Positions 12,336-23,700 of a stretch of 50,186 nt of DNA are shown here, piece by piece. The translations under genes were made by a program, and so were the position numbers. Position 1 is the stretch's first letter. Every line of letters begins with the position of its first letter. Under the pieces are notes generated by a model that worked only from the letters and a program-made list of their open reading frames with translations, was not told where the DNA came from and ran no database searches. Source of the stretch: Schoenoplectus triqueter (lineage: Eukaryota; Streptophyta; Magnoliopsida; Poales; Cyperaceae); assembly GCA_964058805.1 (NCBI GenBank), contig CAXKVV010000490.1, positions 1-50,186 of the forward strand, in the 5' to 3' direction.

Positions 12336-13400
12336 AAATAATAGAAAAGGACGGGGTTATGGCGGGAAGAGAGGATCATGCGTCTATGTGGGAGTGGGAC
12401 TTATATGGCGGGAAGAGCAACGAATAGGCGCAAATAGATGGTTCTAAAGAAAAGTATATTTTTAACTCCATTATTCAGAGTGGCTATAGATGGTTCTAGA
12501 GAAAAAGTATATCTAACTACATTATATTCAGAGTGAGCTTGTGCCGCTTCTGTTTCATGGATAATAAATTTATAATAAAGCTCGGAACTATTAAACAGAA
12601 TGATCGTATAATTTAGCCGGAAAAAAAGCTGGTTAATTGGTTTTTCCAGCCAATTTTGTCACTCATCAGCACAACTTCCCTCCGAACCTAATGACATATG
12701 CGTGGCCGTTCCCAGGCCTATTCCGACTATTAGGCCATTCTAGTTGTCTGCTAAAGTTAAATGGATCAGCTTTTATAGTTGAAACTATGATAGCGATGTT
12801 ATTTAAGACTGATAGTGGTGTCTACTCAGTGGCGGCATCAAGGTAAGTGTCAACCGGCGCCCTAGCACCTTTTTGGTTCGCTGAAAAATAAAGTTCATGT
12901 AGTAAAAAATGATGTTTTTTTATTCAAACATTTTATTTTCTTAACCCAGGCATCCACTACCGATCATTTCTAGCTCCACATCTGTGTCTACTGATCATTT
13001 CTAGTTGTCCCCCTTGGATTTTGAAAAGCAGTGATTTTCGGTAATTTGCCCCTCCTGAATTGTCTGATTAATTTTATTGAGAAATTTTTTTTACTATCAT
13101 ACATAATGAAATAATTATACAAAGATATCAAAATATAAAGGGGGCTGATAACCGTCCCCAGCGATTTATCCCCATACAATTTCCCCAAAGGCTTGACTGC
13201 TCCAACAACTTTGACTTTGTAGCGATGGGTGAGTGCTTTAACTAGCGTACACTATTTTCATTCCATTGCTATTTACATCAACCACCATGAAATTATATTA
13301 TTTATATTAAAGAGGCTGATAATAATCTCAACGTTTTGACCTCAAAAAATCTCCAAGTTAATTGTAACGTTCTAATACAAAAGTCAACAATGCGTCTAAT
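12336..13400. other. Intergenic with local duplications, no recognised gene
   Basis: Two direct repeats are visible: GGCGGGAAGAG at about 12362 and 12409, and a ~47-bp pair starting AGATGGTTCTA near 12437 and 12489. The reading frame at 12637-12846 is not recognised. Nothing else is supported. Confidence 0.35.
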
Positions 13401-13412
13401 GAATTTTTTTTG

Positions 13413-13985
13413 CTCAGATATTATTTATATCAAATACTATGACTATTTATATCTTACAAACTAACTATTTAGATTAAGTATATAAATAACCGCAGTACGA
13501 CAATATAAAAGTCAGAACCCCACTAAAGTACCTACTACTTCGCTCTTTTTCACTTCGATACTACTTATACCAAATACCCTGACTATTTACAACGTACAAA
13601 CTAATTATTTATCTTAAATATATAAATACATTATTATAACCGCGATACGACAATATAAAAGTCAGAATCCCACTAAAGTATCTATTACTCCATTTTTTGC
13701 TCTGATGCTAATTATATCAAATACCTTAACTATTTATATCATATGAATTAACTATTTATATTAAGTATACAAATACATTATTATAACTGTAATACAACTA
13801 TATAAAAGTTAGAAACTCACTAAAGTGCCTACCACTTTGCTCTTTCCGCTCTGATGTTATTTATATCAAATACTCTGACTATTTATATTAAGTATATAAA
13901 CACATTATTATTACTGCAATACAACAATATAAAAAGTCAGAAGCTCATTAAAGTGCCTATTACTTTGCTCTTTTTCGCTCACTTA
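13413..13985 (+). repeat. Four-unit tandem array, ~140-150 bp period
   Basis: Units start near 13413, 13552, 13701 and 13851. Each runs from a GCTC(T)GAT-type start through ATCAAATAC, CTGACTATTTAT and CAATATAAAAGTCAG to CTAAAGTGCCTA and TTGCTCTTT. The units are clearly diverged and the last is shorter. No coding sequence. Confidence 0.8.
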
Positions 13986-14375
13986 TTTTGTTTGGGTCTC
14001 TTGAAAACTTATGTTGAGCAAGGTGGAATCAAATCATCATGTTCCTAAATAAGATGCAATTAATAATTTGGAAAGCTTGGTCAAATAAAACTTTCCGTTA
14101 AAAAAATTATTAAATCAATGCTTCAAACCATAATGAGTCCCATAGATTTCCATCAATATTAAATTTTCTGGATGCTATTTGACAAGATAGATAGATCGTG
14201 CATGTTAAATCCGAATTGAGCAGTATTGAGTATAGATCCAAATGATTACGGAGATAAGAGCAATTGGATCTTTCCCTTTTTTCCCTTTAGCGTGTATATT
14301 TGAAAGAATTTCCATAAAAGGAAAGTGCGCTGGCGGAATTTTGTTCGGGGACGATTATGGGGATGTTACTGTGGG

Positions 14376-14560
14376 GATAATAATAATTATCCTATTTTTA
14401 ATATAAAAAATATTATTATTTTAATAATTATAATTATCCTATTTTTAATATAAAAAATATTATTATTTTAATAATTTTTATTAGATAAGAATTTATATTA
14501 AATTATTATTTTTTTATTTAGTATCAAATTAATTAATGAGATAATTATCCCCGCCGCCCG
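14376..14560. repeat. GGGGATAAT...ATTATCCCC inverted ends with internal duplication
   Basis: GTGGGGATAATAATAATTAT near 14371 faces ATAATTATCCCCGCC near 14541. Between them a ~48-bp unit, ATTATCCTATTTTTAATATA onward, occurs twice in tandem. This looks like a small decayed foldback element. Confidence 0.45.
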
Positions 14561-15640
14561 TCTGCGCATGCACGGTTGCACTCAATTAGCAGTCCTAGTC
14601 GAACCTTTGATGTCATGACAAGGTGCAATTAATTGTGGCATAATATGAGGCCACGAATGCCAAATTACTGTAGGGACAAGTCATGCCTACTCACCGAGAT
14701 AAAGACTAGATTTGAAAGCTTCGTTGATATTCTTTTTAACTCTCTTCAGTGTAACACTGTAATGTGTGTGCCCTTCGAGCTATAAATATAGTGATACAAG
14801 TTCCTACTTCTAAGAACGCAGCATAGGTCCAAGAAACTATCGACCTTTTAGGGCAGTTTGATATCACCATATCTTTCAAATAAACTTAAAAAAAATTATT
14901 CTAGAAGAAAGATGCCAAGCGGCATTGAAATAAAGTGAAAGAACAACAAAAAAAAAACTTGTTTTCATTATTTTGATGGAAAATCTTATCTTCTAAAAGA
15001 AAGCTAGAGAGTCCATATTTTTAAATATTATAAAATCATTTTTTCTCTCAATGATTGTCTTTTTCTTTCTTAATATTGTTGTCAAACGTCTATTGTTAAT
15101 TCTAAAATATACTGCAAGAAGATTTCTTTTACTTTATCCGTGTGACACTTTCTTCTGGAAAAAAACATGTGATATATATCAAACACAGCCTTAATTAAGA
15201 TCTAAGCTCTAACCATTACAGAGAGATAAAAATGATAGTGATTCAATGCCCCGGTTCTGCCTCCAACAACAGTGACATCAAATAGTATGGTAAATGAGCT
15301 AATATTAGAAATCAAATTACATATATTTATATATAGTTAATGATGGTAGAAATATGGTTAGGACTACCGAACTGAGATAAAGTGTAGAATCTATTCGAAA
15401 AACAAGTGATAGAAATTTGACTTAGAATCCGATTAACAAATTCTTACCAGTTCAAACATTTTCAAATTCTTAACAATCGATATATATTAATAAGATTATG
15501 AAAATTATAACAACAAATTATATTGAATATGAGTACAAATCATATTATATATTTTTATAATACGATAATTTTATTATAAAATTTCTTATAATCAAATATT
15601 AAGTATAATTAAAAATAATATATGAGTCTTAATAAATGAT
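14561..15640. other. Intergenic; isolated TATA-like site
   Basis: A TATAAATA at 14781-14788 is followed by slightly GC-richer sequence, which could be the remains of a promoter, but no open frame or known RNA follows. The rest is AT-rich with no feature I can support. Confidence 0.25.
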
Positions 15641-16208
15641 CAGTATTTTACTCGTGCGTTGCTACATTGATGTCTTTTAAAAATATAAAAATTCATATCT
15701 TCATGTGAAAAGAAAGAAAATAAAAATGAAGATAATTTAATAATTAATGTAAATTTCAATTATGAATACATAATTAATGTAAATAAATACAGAATTGAGA
15801 GGAAAATTGACATTCAGAATTTAAAAAAAAGTTAAAATTTATAATTGATGGCAATTTAAGAAAAAAAATAGAGCTATTTGTACTTCTAAATTATGCAGCA
15901 TTTCGTGTAACAATCAAAATTAAGAGAAAAATATAACTTCAATACAAATGACCATAGAGATAACAACATTATTTTCAACACAAATGGTCATAAAAATAGT
16001 AATATTATTTGACGAATAACTCAATCCGATAAAAAAATAAACTATTGTAGGATCAGAACACTTACGTATTTAATAAAAAGTAGAGATAAATTTTAATAAA
16101 ATTAAATTTTTTTAATAAGATGATAGATTTAATATAGGATATTGATAAACTATATGATAAACCGGTAAAAATATAATTTATTAGTAATATATCTCTTCAT
16201 ATATACTA
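15641..16208 (-). mobile_element. Possible decayed Helitron
   Basis: On the minus strand it ends with GCAACGCACGAGTAAAA, like the hairpin end of the good Helitron at 23041-23511, and starts near TCTTTAGTATATATGAAGAG, like that element's 5' end. The terminal CTAG is missing, so the call is weak. Confidence 0.3.
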
Positions 16209-16281
16209 AAGATATAATTTCAAATAATAACGAAAAAAAAGTGAGCACGTTTCATGTCAACACAGCTTCTTATGTATATAT

Positions 16282-16393
16282 ATTATGAATACTTTATTGT
16301 GTCTTTGGAGAGAATATCAGACAATATCTTTTTTCACATTATGAATACTTTATCGTGTCTTTGGAGAGAATATCAGACAATATCTTTTTTCAT
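16282..16393 (+). repeat. 56-bp tandem duplication
   Basis: ATTATGAATACTTTATTGTG onward (through GGAGAGAATATCAGACAATA) occurs at 16282 and again at 16338 with one clear base difference. A reversed relative lies at about 17742-17785, so this may be a duplicated terminal repeat of a larger element spanning roughly 16275-17785. Confidence 0.75.
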
Positions 16394-16639
16394 GCTAACA
16401 CGTCAATACGCTAGAGGTAAAACTTGAGACATGCTATATTTATTTTATTTTTCTTTTAAAAAGCGCAATAGAAGAATTCAGCGCCACACTTTGGTATCTG
16501 CTCAAATCCCAATGCTGTCTACCTGCGGTTAGTTCTATTTTTTTTTAAATATTTTTATCCCAACCTTCATGTCTTAAAAAAATCTTCCACATATTTTTCG
16601 TACAACATGATTTTTATACAACTCATCTGAATATAATGT

Positions 16640-17250
16640 TATCATTTTTTTATTTAAATAATCAATTCATTTATCTAAATATTTAATTTATTTATCTAAA
16701 TACTTGAGATATATATATAAATACTCAACTCATTTTTTTATTTTCCGAAGCTTTTTTTTCTCTCATCTATCACATGTATTTTCCTCAGCAATCCATATGT
16801 TGTTTATCTTTTTCTATCTAAATACTTAATTCATCTATCAAAGTATCCGACTCATTTATTTAATATCTAGTTCACTTATCTAAATATCTGATTTATCTAT
16901 CTAAGTACCTGATTTACTTATGATGTTTATAATTTTCTTCTTTCTTATCTATCGCGCGCGTTTTTTCATACAACTTATGTGATGTTTATCAGTTTCTCTC
17001 ATGTGATTTATTTTTCGAGACTCTTTTTCTCTCTCTTGTTATTTTTTACTAAATAACTGAGTCACATATCTAAATATTTAAGTCACATATTTAAATACCT
17101 AAATTATATATCTAAATACCTGAATCTTATATCTAAATGTTTGAGTCTCATATCTAAATGTTTAAGTCACATATCAAAATACCTGACTCACATATCTAAA
17201 TACCTGACTCACTTATATAAATACCTAACTTATTTATCTGACTTAGTTAT
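16640..17250. repeat. Degenerate ~20-22-bp repeats (TATCTAAATACCTGACTCA type)
   Basis: The motif TATCTAAATAYYTRASTCA recurs many times in loose succession, densest at 17045-17250 and more diverged at 16640-16920. Two spacer blocks resembling each other (around 16740-16810 and 16940-17030, with TTTTCTCTC and CATGTGAT-like words) suggest a larger duplication as well. No coding sequence. Confidence 0.65.
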
Positions 17251-17779
17251 GTAGATGGACGTATATTTTTGTTAAAAATAAAAAAAATAGTTATAGAGGA
17301 TGTATTTTTTGCTAAATATAAAAAACTAAATAGAAATTTTTTTGAGAGATTTATCCGAGGGATTGTTAGTCGATCTTTTTTTTTTCCTTCCCCATTCTAC
17401 ATTTCTACTAGAGAGTTTGCGGCGGGAAACCGCAGGTCCATTGCTCCAACAACACTTTTGGTGTCATGGGAGATTGGATCATCGGAGGCTTTAACAGGCA
17501 TATTATTTACAAAAGAATGAAATATATATTGTGCAACGACTTGTCTATACTTTGTATAAGTTCTTCCACCGGAGAATGATTTTGATGGTAGGAAAAGATT
17601 TTGTCCTCGTCTTATTTATCAATGAATTTGTATGACGCCGCTTGTAAAGAACAAATAACAGCCGTCTCAAATTCAACAATGCAAAACAAAATCATTTCTA
17701 CTTCGACTGTTCGAGAGAGAACAACGATTTAAATATTCTATTCAAAGACACAATAAAAAATTCATAATATATATAAATA
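17251..17779. other. Unassigned sequence
   Basis: Contains a slightly GC-richer patch at 17385-17500 and an 83-codon frame (17269-17520) that I do not recognise. It ends in the reversed relative of the 56-bp repeat. No supported gene. Confidence 0.25.
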
Positions 17780-17788
17780 AAAAATATT

Positions 17789-18174
17789 GAGTTAGGCTAA
17801 GTAGTACTGATGATCTGTATGCTACGAATTATTTCTCCGTCTTTTAAAGTTCAAATGATCAATCAATCTGTCAAAATAATTTTCATATAAAAATCTAGTT
17901 GTAGATCAGATTTTATATTTTTTTAAATTTTTTTACTATATTTTAAAATAGTTAAAAATATTTATTTTAATTATTATGAGCTATTCAAAGAAATGATTTT
18001 TTAGCTATTTTAAAAAATAATCAAAACTTCTAAAAATATAAAATTTAATTCCAACTAGATTTTCATATTAAAAATATTTTAACCAGTCGGATTGATGATT
18101 TGAGTTTTGAAGACGAAGAAATAATCTGTAACACACAGGCCATCCGTGCTACGCGTAACACCGTAGCCTAACTC
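17789..18174. mobile_element. MULE-type MITE, member 2, with perfect 9-bp TSD
   Basis: The ends are GAGTTAGGCTA and its reverse TAGCCTAACTC, with long diverged inverted arms (GTCTTTTAAAGTTCAAATGA against TCATCAAACTCAAAACTTCT). AAAAATATT occurs exactly on both sides (17780-17788 and 18175-18183). A 9-bp target duplication and long terminal repeats mark a Mutator-like non-autonomous element. No reading frame. Confidence 0.8.
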
Positions 18175-18183
18175 AAAAATATT

Positions 18184-19058
18184 TTGTAAGTTTTTTAGCT
18201 ATTTATATCATCAAATTATCTTCCGTTGTTTTTATTTAATTCTCTTTATCTATTTTTATTTAATTACAGATCCAAATGGAAGCAAGTCTAGGTACGTACC
18301 TGGCTTATTTTCTTAAAAATAACCCAAAATGTTACAGTTTTTGTTATAGTCTACTATAAATATGCTTGGGCTTGATTGAGATATAGAATAAATATGATTT
18401 TTTTATTTTATTCCAAAGAAATATATCGTAAATATAAATTTTGCTTCGGTTTTACTTGTGTGCTCGGGCTTTATTAACACTGGTTCCGTCTCTGCTTTAG
18501 TCCAACGAATCATGAATAATGTTGCTTTTCTCACTTAAAAATGTATACGCTTAAAAATATAATTTAACTCTGAAAAATAATATCTAAGTTTCGTAAGTTT
18601 AAATTGTATCTTAAGCATTAGATAAACACTCATCTAATTTAAATGAGGAGATGAACACATAGTAAAATAATATTTTGTGTAAAATTAATTATTAGATTTA
18701 TAAACTTTTTTGTGTAAACACAAAAAATCAACATTTTTGTGTTTAAAATTGATGAAAATATTTTGATACAAATTAAAAGTTTGATGATTAAAACGACATA
18801 TTTGAATACATTTTTTTTATATAAGAGCTCATTTAGTCCCATCACTCGCTTATTTCAGACTCTCTATTTGGGATTCAAACACGTCCCTTCGTAAAATGAC
18901 GAGATCTATCATCATTTGTACTAAATCTGTAGTTTGACATGTCTTTTAAATTTAATGATCAAAATAATAACAAAGTAATATTAAGGATAAAAGTGATATT
19001 TAAAATTATAAGGACCAAATTGATAAAATGATAATACTTAAAATATATCATTTAATAA
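18184..19058. other. Intergenic, no gene seen
   Basis: AT-rich DNA without a recognised gene, RNA or clear repeat. Confidence 0.3.
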
Positions 19059-19244
19059 GGGGAGGGAATTCTTGATAATGGGTTATTTTGACAATCTTGA
19101 TAATGACAAATAAATATTAAAAAAATTCAAAATAAAAAATTATAAATATTTTTTTTTACTAATAGATTGATATAGATTGATAATGATTCAAATTTTATGT
19201 AATTATCATTTATCAAAATAGCCATTATCAAATAATTCCTCCCC
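19059..19244. mobile_element. Small foldback MITE (TTGATAATGG family)
   Basis: The left end GGGGAGGGAATTCTTGATAA mirrors the right end read in reverse, GGGGAGGAATTATTTGATAA. Inner words GTTATTTTGACAATCTTGA and AATAAATAT are shared with the larger element at 27346-27732, so they form one family. No coding sequence. Confidence 0.65.
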
Positions 19245-19544
19245 TTTATATAATTTATTCTATAAAATAACACTCAGATTAATAAAGTTTAATATATGAC
19301 AATCAATTTGTACACGCCGACAACATAATTATGAATTTTTTTTTACAAGTTGGTAGCTGCGCCAACTATACGGAAAAGGATCTTTTTTATCTTTTTCTCA
19401 AATCTTATTATCTTTGATATTTAAAAATAAAAAATAGCAAGATAATAATTGCCAAAATATTTTAGTATTCTTCTATTTTATTAAAAAAATTCCCCATTTT
19501 TTGTACTTAACAAGAGTAAAGTTGGTAATTTATAAATGAAGGAA

Positions 19545-19904
19545 GTCTAAAATGCAATGTATTGTACGGATGCATTTGTACACCACGTTAAAATCTCAAA
19601 TTTTAAACTAAGAATGATCGATCTGATCCGTTCAATTTATTATTCATATTAAATTTTTGTAGAAAATCAAATTTTATATTTTTTAAAATTTATTTACTAT
19701 TTTTTTGAGTAATAAAAAAATCATCACTATTGGACGATTCAAAATTCTTAAATTAAGTAACTTTCTCTTGGCCCAAAAAAATAGCACAAAATTTTATAAA
19801 AATATATATTTTAATTTTTTATAAGAGTTTGATATGAAGAATAAATTAAACGATTTGGATCGGTTATTTTTAATTTTAAGTTTGTGATTTTATTATGGTG
19901 CACG

Positions 19905-19960
<56 letters not shown>

Positions 19961-19978
19961 ATGCGTTGCATTTTAAAC
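19545..19978. mobile_element. MULE-type MITE, member 3, split by a (TA)n tract
   Basis: The left end GTCTAAAATGCAATGTATTG mirrors the right end read in reverse, GTTTAAAATGCAACGCATTA. The inner arms carry the same GATCGATCTGATCCGTTCAA core as the other three members. The right arm is interrupted by the (TA)n microsatellite at 19908-19960. No clean 9-bp duplication is visible. Confidence 0.6.
19908..19960. repeat. (TA)n microsatellite
   Basis: About 26 TA units with one G interruption near 19952, inside the right arm of MITE member 3. Confidence 0.9.
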
Positions 19979-20080
19979 TTTAAATATATTGCGGGACCTA
20001 ACCACCTCGTGGGCGTACATTGGCGAAATTCTCACAGATGACGAATTGTATTCTTTTGTCTAATTAGAATCCATCTTTTG

Positions 20081-20790
20081 TGCTTGAACTTTAAAAAAAA
20101 TAATTTGCTCCCTAAACTCTTCTTTATATCAAGTTGGTTTATGAATTTTTTTAAAAATATTAAATTAGTCCTTAATCTTTTCAAAAAAAATCAAATTAGT
20201 CCTTTTAACTTTAAATTAAACCTAATAAATTGTTGAACTTTTGACATAAAAATCAAGAAAAACTAAATTAGTCCTTAAAAATTTTTATTTAAAGGATATT
20301 TTATGTACCTATGTCCTAAGTCTAAATAATTTAGACATCAATGAATCTGTTATTGAGAAAAATAAAAATATTATTAACATATGCGGCAAATTGATGACAA
20401 AAATATTTTTAATAAAATTTCCCTATACATTATTTAATGTTTTGTTTTATCTTAATAAAATAATTTTTGATGTCTATTTTATTTAGACTTAGAAAATAGA
20501 AAATAAAAACATGCTTGAATAATTTTTTTAAGGACTAATTTACTTTTTATTTTTGATGTTTTGGGAGAAAATTAGTTTTTATGTCAAAAGTTGAAAGATT
20601 TATTTGATGTAGTTTAAATTAGAGGACAGAGGTTTTTTTTTTTTTTGAAAAGTTCAAATAGCAATGTGGTGTTTTTTTTTTAAGTTCAACGACCAACTTG
20701 ATTCAAATGAGAGTTTAGAGATCAAGTTGTTTTTTTTTTCAAGAGTTCAAGTTGTTGTTTTTTTTCAAGAAAGTCGAATTATCCCTAAAA
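20081..20790. mobile_element. Long-arm foldback element
   Basis: Left words such as CTCCCTAAACTCTTC, ATCAAGTTGGTTTATGAA and AATTAGTCCTTAA recur reversed on the right (GAGAGTTTAGAGATCAAG, CAACGACCAACTTGAT, AAGGACTAATTTA), giving arms of roughly 250-300 bases around an AT-rich core. Poly-T tracts interrupt the right arm. Non-coding. Confidence 0.55.
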
Positions 20791-21212
20791 TTATCTAAAA
20801 CTTAAAACATTTAAAATATAAATATTATAATTTGAAGATAGATTGATATATAAGTAACAATAATCGATCAAAATCTAGTGTTTAAACTGCAGTAATTTCT
20901 TCCCACTCCAGTTCCTAGATAGTGTATGATTATGAATTCATGAATGAATAGCCAAACTTTGTTGTTCTTCAAGAACTCGGAGAATATATTTTCTGTTTCA
21001 TTGTAGGTACAAATTGCCATACTTTATAGACTCTATATGATAAAAATAAAAATGAAACAATTTTATTTGGAATTTAAAAAGTCTCTTTCTCAAAAGCGGA
21101 CTGATATACGTTTTGTATATATTTATCTACAAAGTTAAGCGACACAATAAATCCCATGTGAAAAATGGACTATGCTTGCTTGGCTCTCCGCAGTGGCTGA
21201 GACGGTCCATCC

Positions 21213-21348
21213 CACGTGAAGTCCCTCTGCATCACGTGCCAAGCAAGAACTTCTTGTCCCCGCCACTGTCCCATAGAATTTCGGTTGGAAGGTCAAAAAG
21301 GAAACTCGGTCAACGACGATATCTATCCCTTCCTGCTCCTCTATATAA
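21213..21348 (+). promoter_or_regulatory. MIR530: MIR530 core promoter: two G-boxes and a TATA box
   Basis: Perfect G-boxes (CACGTG) lie at 21213-21218 and 21233-21238, and a strong TATA box (TATATAA) at 21342-21348, about 105-130 bases downstream of them. Start of transcription would be expected near 21370-21380, some 80 bases before the hairpin. G-boxes bind bHLH factors such as PIFs and bZIP factors. In rice, the PIF-like protein OsPIL15 is reported to activate MIR530 through G-box elements; this is recalled from literature, not shown here. A third CACGTG lies downstream of the hairpin at 21576-21581. Confidence 0.75.
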
Positions 21349-21452
21349 GGCGTGCGTACGCTCTACTGAGTCTGATCACACCGAGAGAGATCTCTCTTTT
21401 CCTCGATGTATTCTCTAGTCTCCACAGACTGCAGCTTTGGCCGTGTTGTTCT

Positions 21453-21554
21453 CACATCGCTGCATTTGCACCTGCACCTATGATTGAAAGAGCGAGGCAG
21501 CTGAGAGAATTCTGTTTCGCTTTCCTCTAGGTGCAGTGCACATGCAGCAGTGTG
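21453..21554 (+). ncRNA. MIR530: miR530 precursor hairpin
   Basis: The 20-mer TGCATTTGCACCTGCACCTA at 21461-21480 equals rice miR530-5p as I remember it. It pairs with the 3' arm at 21528-21546 (TAGGTGCAGTGCACATGCA) with one mismatch and one bulged C. The stem extends outward (CACA at 21453 with TGTG at 21551) and inward (GAAAG-CGA-CAG with CTG-TCG-CTTTC), leaving a loop near 21503-21511. The likely star strand begins AGGTGCAGTGCACATG at about 21529. Size, arm position and pairing are all typical of a plant MIRNA. Small reading frames that cross the hairpin are incidental. miR530 is linked to PLUS3-domain and zinc-knuckle targets in other plants. Confidence 0.93.
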
Positions 21555-21690
21555 CATCATGGTAGATGTATATATCACGTGTGTTGATGTTTAGCTTCTT
21601 CATACTCCGTTGATAGGTCAGAGTTTGTTCTAGTTTAGCTAAATATATCAGTTTGAAGTAACTTAATTATATATTGCACTTCCTTGGGTC

Positions 21691-21920
21691 GACTTTCTAA
21701 ATTGAAAACTAGGTTAATTAATTACCTGAGCGATTCATGATATGACATATACGTACTATGATTTATTAAAGAGATAAATGTCTGAACTGCCCTCTTTTAG
21801 ATTGAGACTTTCTAAATTCAGAACTAGGGCATCTGAGCGATTCCTGGTTTAATTAACTGTATACTATGATTTATCAAAGATTTCTCAAAGGGTTGATGTG
21901 TCTCGAGCGCCCTCAAATTT
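21691..21920 (+). repeat. 115-bp tandem duplication downstream of MIR530
   Basis: GACTTTCTAAATT onward occurs at 21691 and 21806; both units continue through GAACTAGG, GAGCGATTC, ACTATGATTTAT and end in a CTGCCCTC/GCGCCCTC word. The copies are diverged by about 20-25% by eye. Confidence 0.7.
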
Positions 21921-21954
21921 TTTATTTGGATAATTACCCTTGCAACTATTTTAA

Positions 21955-22520
21955 TTCATGAAAATGACCTCGGCAAATAATTAGTATCTAAAGCTTCATA
22001 TAAAATTATAAAATGATCAAATTACCCTTTTATGCATATGCATGATATTTAAAGTAATCACGCTTCATGAATTTTAATTTGCATAATGTTATAAAGTATT
22101 TCAGAAAAAAAATATATGCAGTCCACTAAATATTCACAATACATAACATATTTATATTTACTTTTTATTTTGATAATTCATATTATTTTTCTTTATCATT
22201 AAAAAATGTAATTATATAAATAATTAAAAATGATAAAACTTTCATATTAAATAAATAAAAAACAACAGTATGAAATAAAAAACCATTTTACTAATTTTAT
22301 CAATTTTAATTAATTATGTAATAATATCTTTCTTAATTATAAACATAAATAAAAAAGAAAAAAAACATCTAATGTACATGCATATTTAATTCAGTGCATA
22401 TATTTTTTGAAATAGTAGATAACTCTATGTAAATTAAAGTTCATGAAATATAGTAATTTAATTTGGTCATTTTATAATTCTAAACAAGTATTAGATACTA
22501 TTAAATTCATCAGAAAAACT
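21955..22520. mobile_element. Non-coding foldback element
   Basis: AATTAGTATCTAAAGCTTCA and AAATTATAAAATGATCAAAT on the left return reversed on the right near 22445-22505 (ATTTGGTCATTTTATAATTC, AAGTATTAGATACTA). The centre is AT-rich with no reading frame. Limits are approximate. Confidence 0.5.
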
Positions 22521-22838
22521 ATGATTTGATTTGTTGTTTATGATCCACAAAATTGCTATTAGTTTATTGTATAAGTTATATATATTAATTAATAGCTATG
22601 CTAAAATTGTTAAATTTCTGTATTATAAAATTTGTTTTGAAATTTAATTATTGTAACCACAATTTCATTGCATTAAATTGAATCATGTGTTAATATAGTG
22701 ATTTAGAAATCAATGGTTGGGTAATCGATCATATAATTAAGTTCATGAATTGGATTATTTTGTCCTTTGTTTTCTTGAGTATGTTGTTATTATAGAACAT
22801 CCGGTTTGATGATTTGAAATTGCGGAGGCATATATTAC

Positions 22839-23700
22839 TTCACTATAACAGAATTAGGATTTACCAACAATAATTTACTAATGTTTTATAATGAAAATTG
22901 TTAGTAAAATTAGGCGGTGACATTTTAGAAAATAAATTTGAACTATTTTATAACGGTTTGGGTGAAGAAAACGTTACAATAAACGTGTCATATTGGTGAA
23001 AAAAATTTGAAGCATCTTTGCTAATGATTTTTTATTAAAACTAGATATATACCCGCGCGTTGCAGCAGACTCTTTTATTTAAACATTAAAACATTATAAA
23101 ATAAAAAAATTCACATTTATTTAATATTAAATTATAAATTCACCAAATTATAGAGAAAACCTATAATAAAGAGTATATTTAATCTTGGATGAGATTTTTG
23201 CACAATATGAGTTAATGATTCATGATTTTTATGGCAAGAAAAGTAAATTATTCTAACATATATTATCACCATTAATTTCTTACCAAATATGTACAATGTT
23301 TCTAAATAAAAATAATAATATTATGGAAATAATAGTATTTAAGGAAAAGAAATAGAGAGAAAGAGGGGATCAATGGATATGATCACATACGTTCGATCAA
23401 CCAAAAATAAATATTAGCCGTCTAATTGAGGGATAAAATGGGTATAATAAAAAATTATCATGACAAAAAATGGACCCTCTAATTCTTAGATGCTTTATAT
23501 AATAGTATAGAATAAATTTGTTAGCAAAATCCAGCGCAAAATCTTTGCTAACATTTTTTTATTAAAAATCATTAGTGAAACCCAACGTAAAATCTTTAAT
23601 AATGTTTGTTTATTAAAAACCGTTAGCAAAATTCCGTAGAATTTTCACTTTTTAATAATGGTTTTTTATATAAAACCGTTATTAAAGATTAAAAATTTTC
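22839..23700 (+). mobile_element. CACTA-like terminal region, interrupted by a Helitron
   Basis: It starts CACTATAACAGAATTAG, resembling a CACTA transposon end, and continues with many subterminal words of the AACGGTTTTTTAT/TTGCTAACRTTTT type in both orientations (near 22890, 23020, 23530, 23580, 23625 and 23660). The Helitron at 23041-23511 splits it. No transposase was seen, and the opposite terminus was not found with confidence. Confidence 0.45.
23041..23511 (-). mobile_element. Short non-autonomous Helitron
   Basis: Read on the minus strand it begins TCTATACTATTATATAAAG and ends GCAACGCGCGGGTATATATC then CTAG, followed by T. TC start, CTAG end, a GC-rich terminal hairpin sequence and no target duplication are the Helitron hallmarks. 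Joining the flanks restores the repetitive CACTA-like sequence on each side, which supports the limits. No Rep/helicase frame: about 470 bp, non-autonomous. Confidence 0.75.

Noticed and set aside
12637..12846. 69-codon frame as a gene fragment
   Set aside because: No motif recognised and no supporting exon structure; it lies in unassigned intergenic sequence.
21113..21530. Open frames of 101 and 104 codons over the MIR530 locus
   Set aside because: They cross the promoter and hairpin, are unlike any known protein, and the microRNA explains the sequence.
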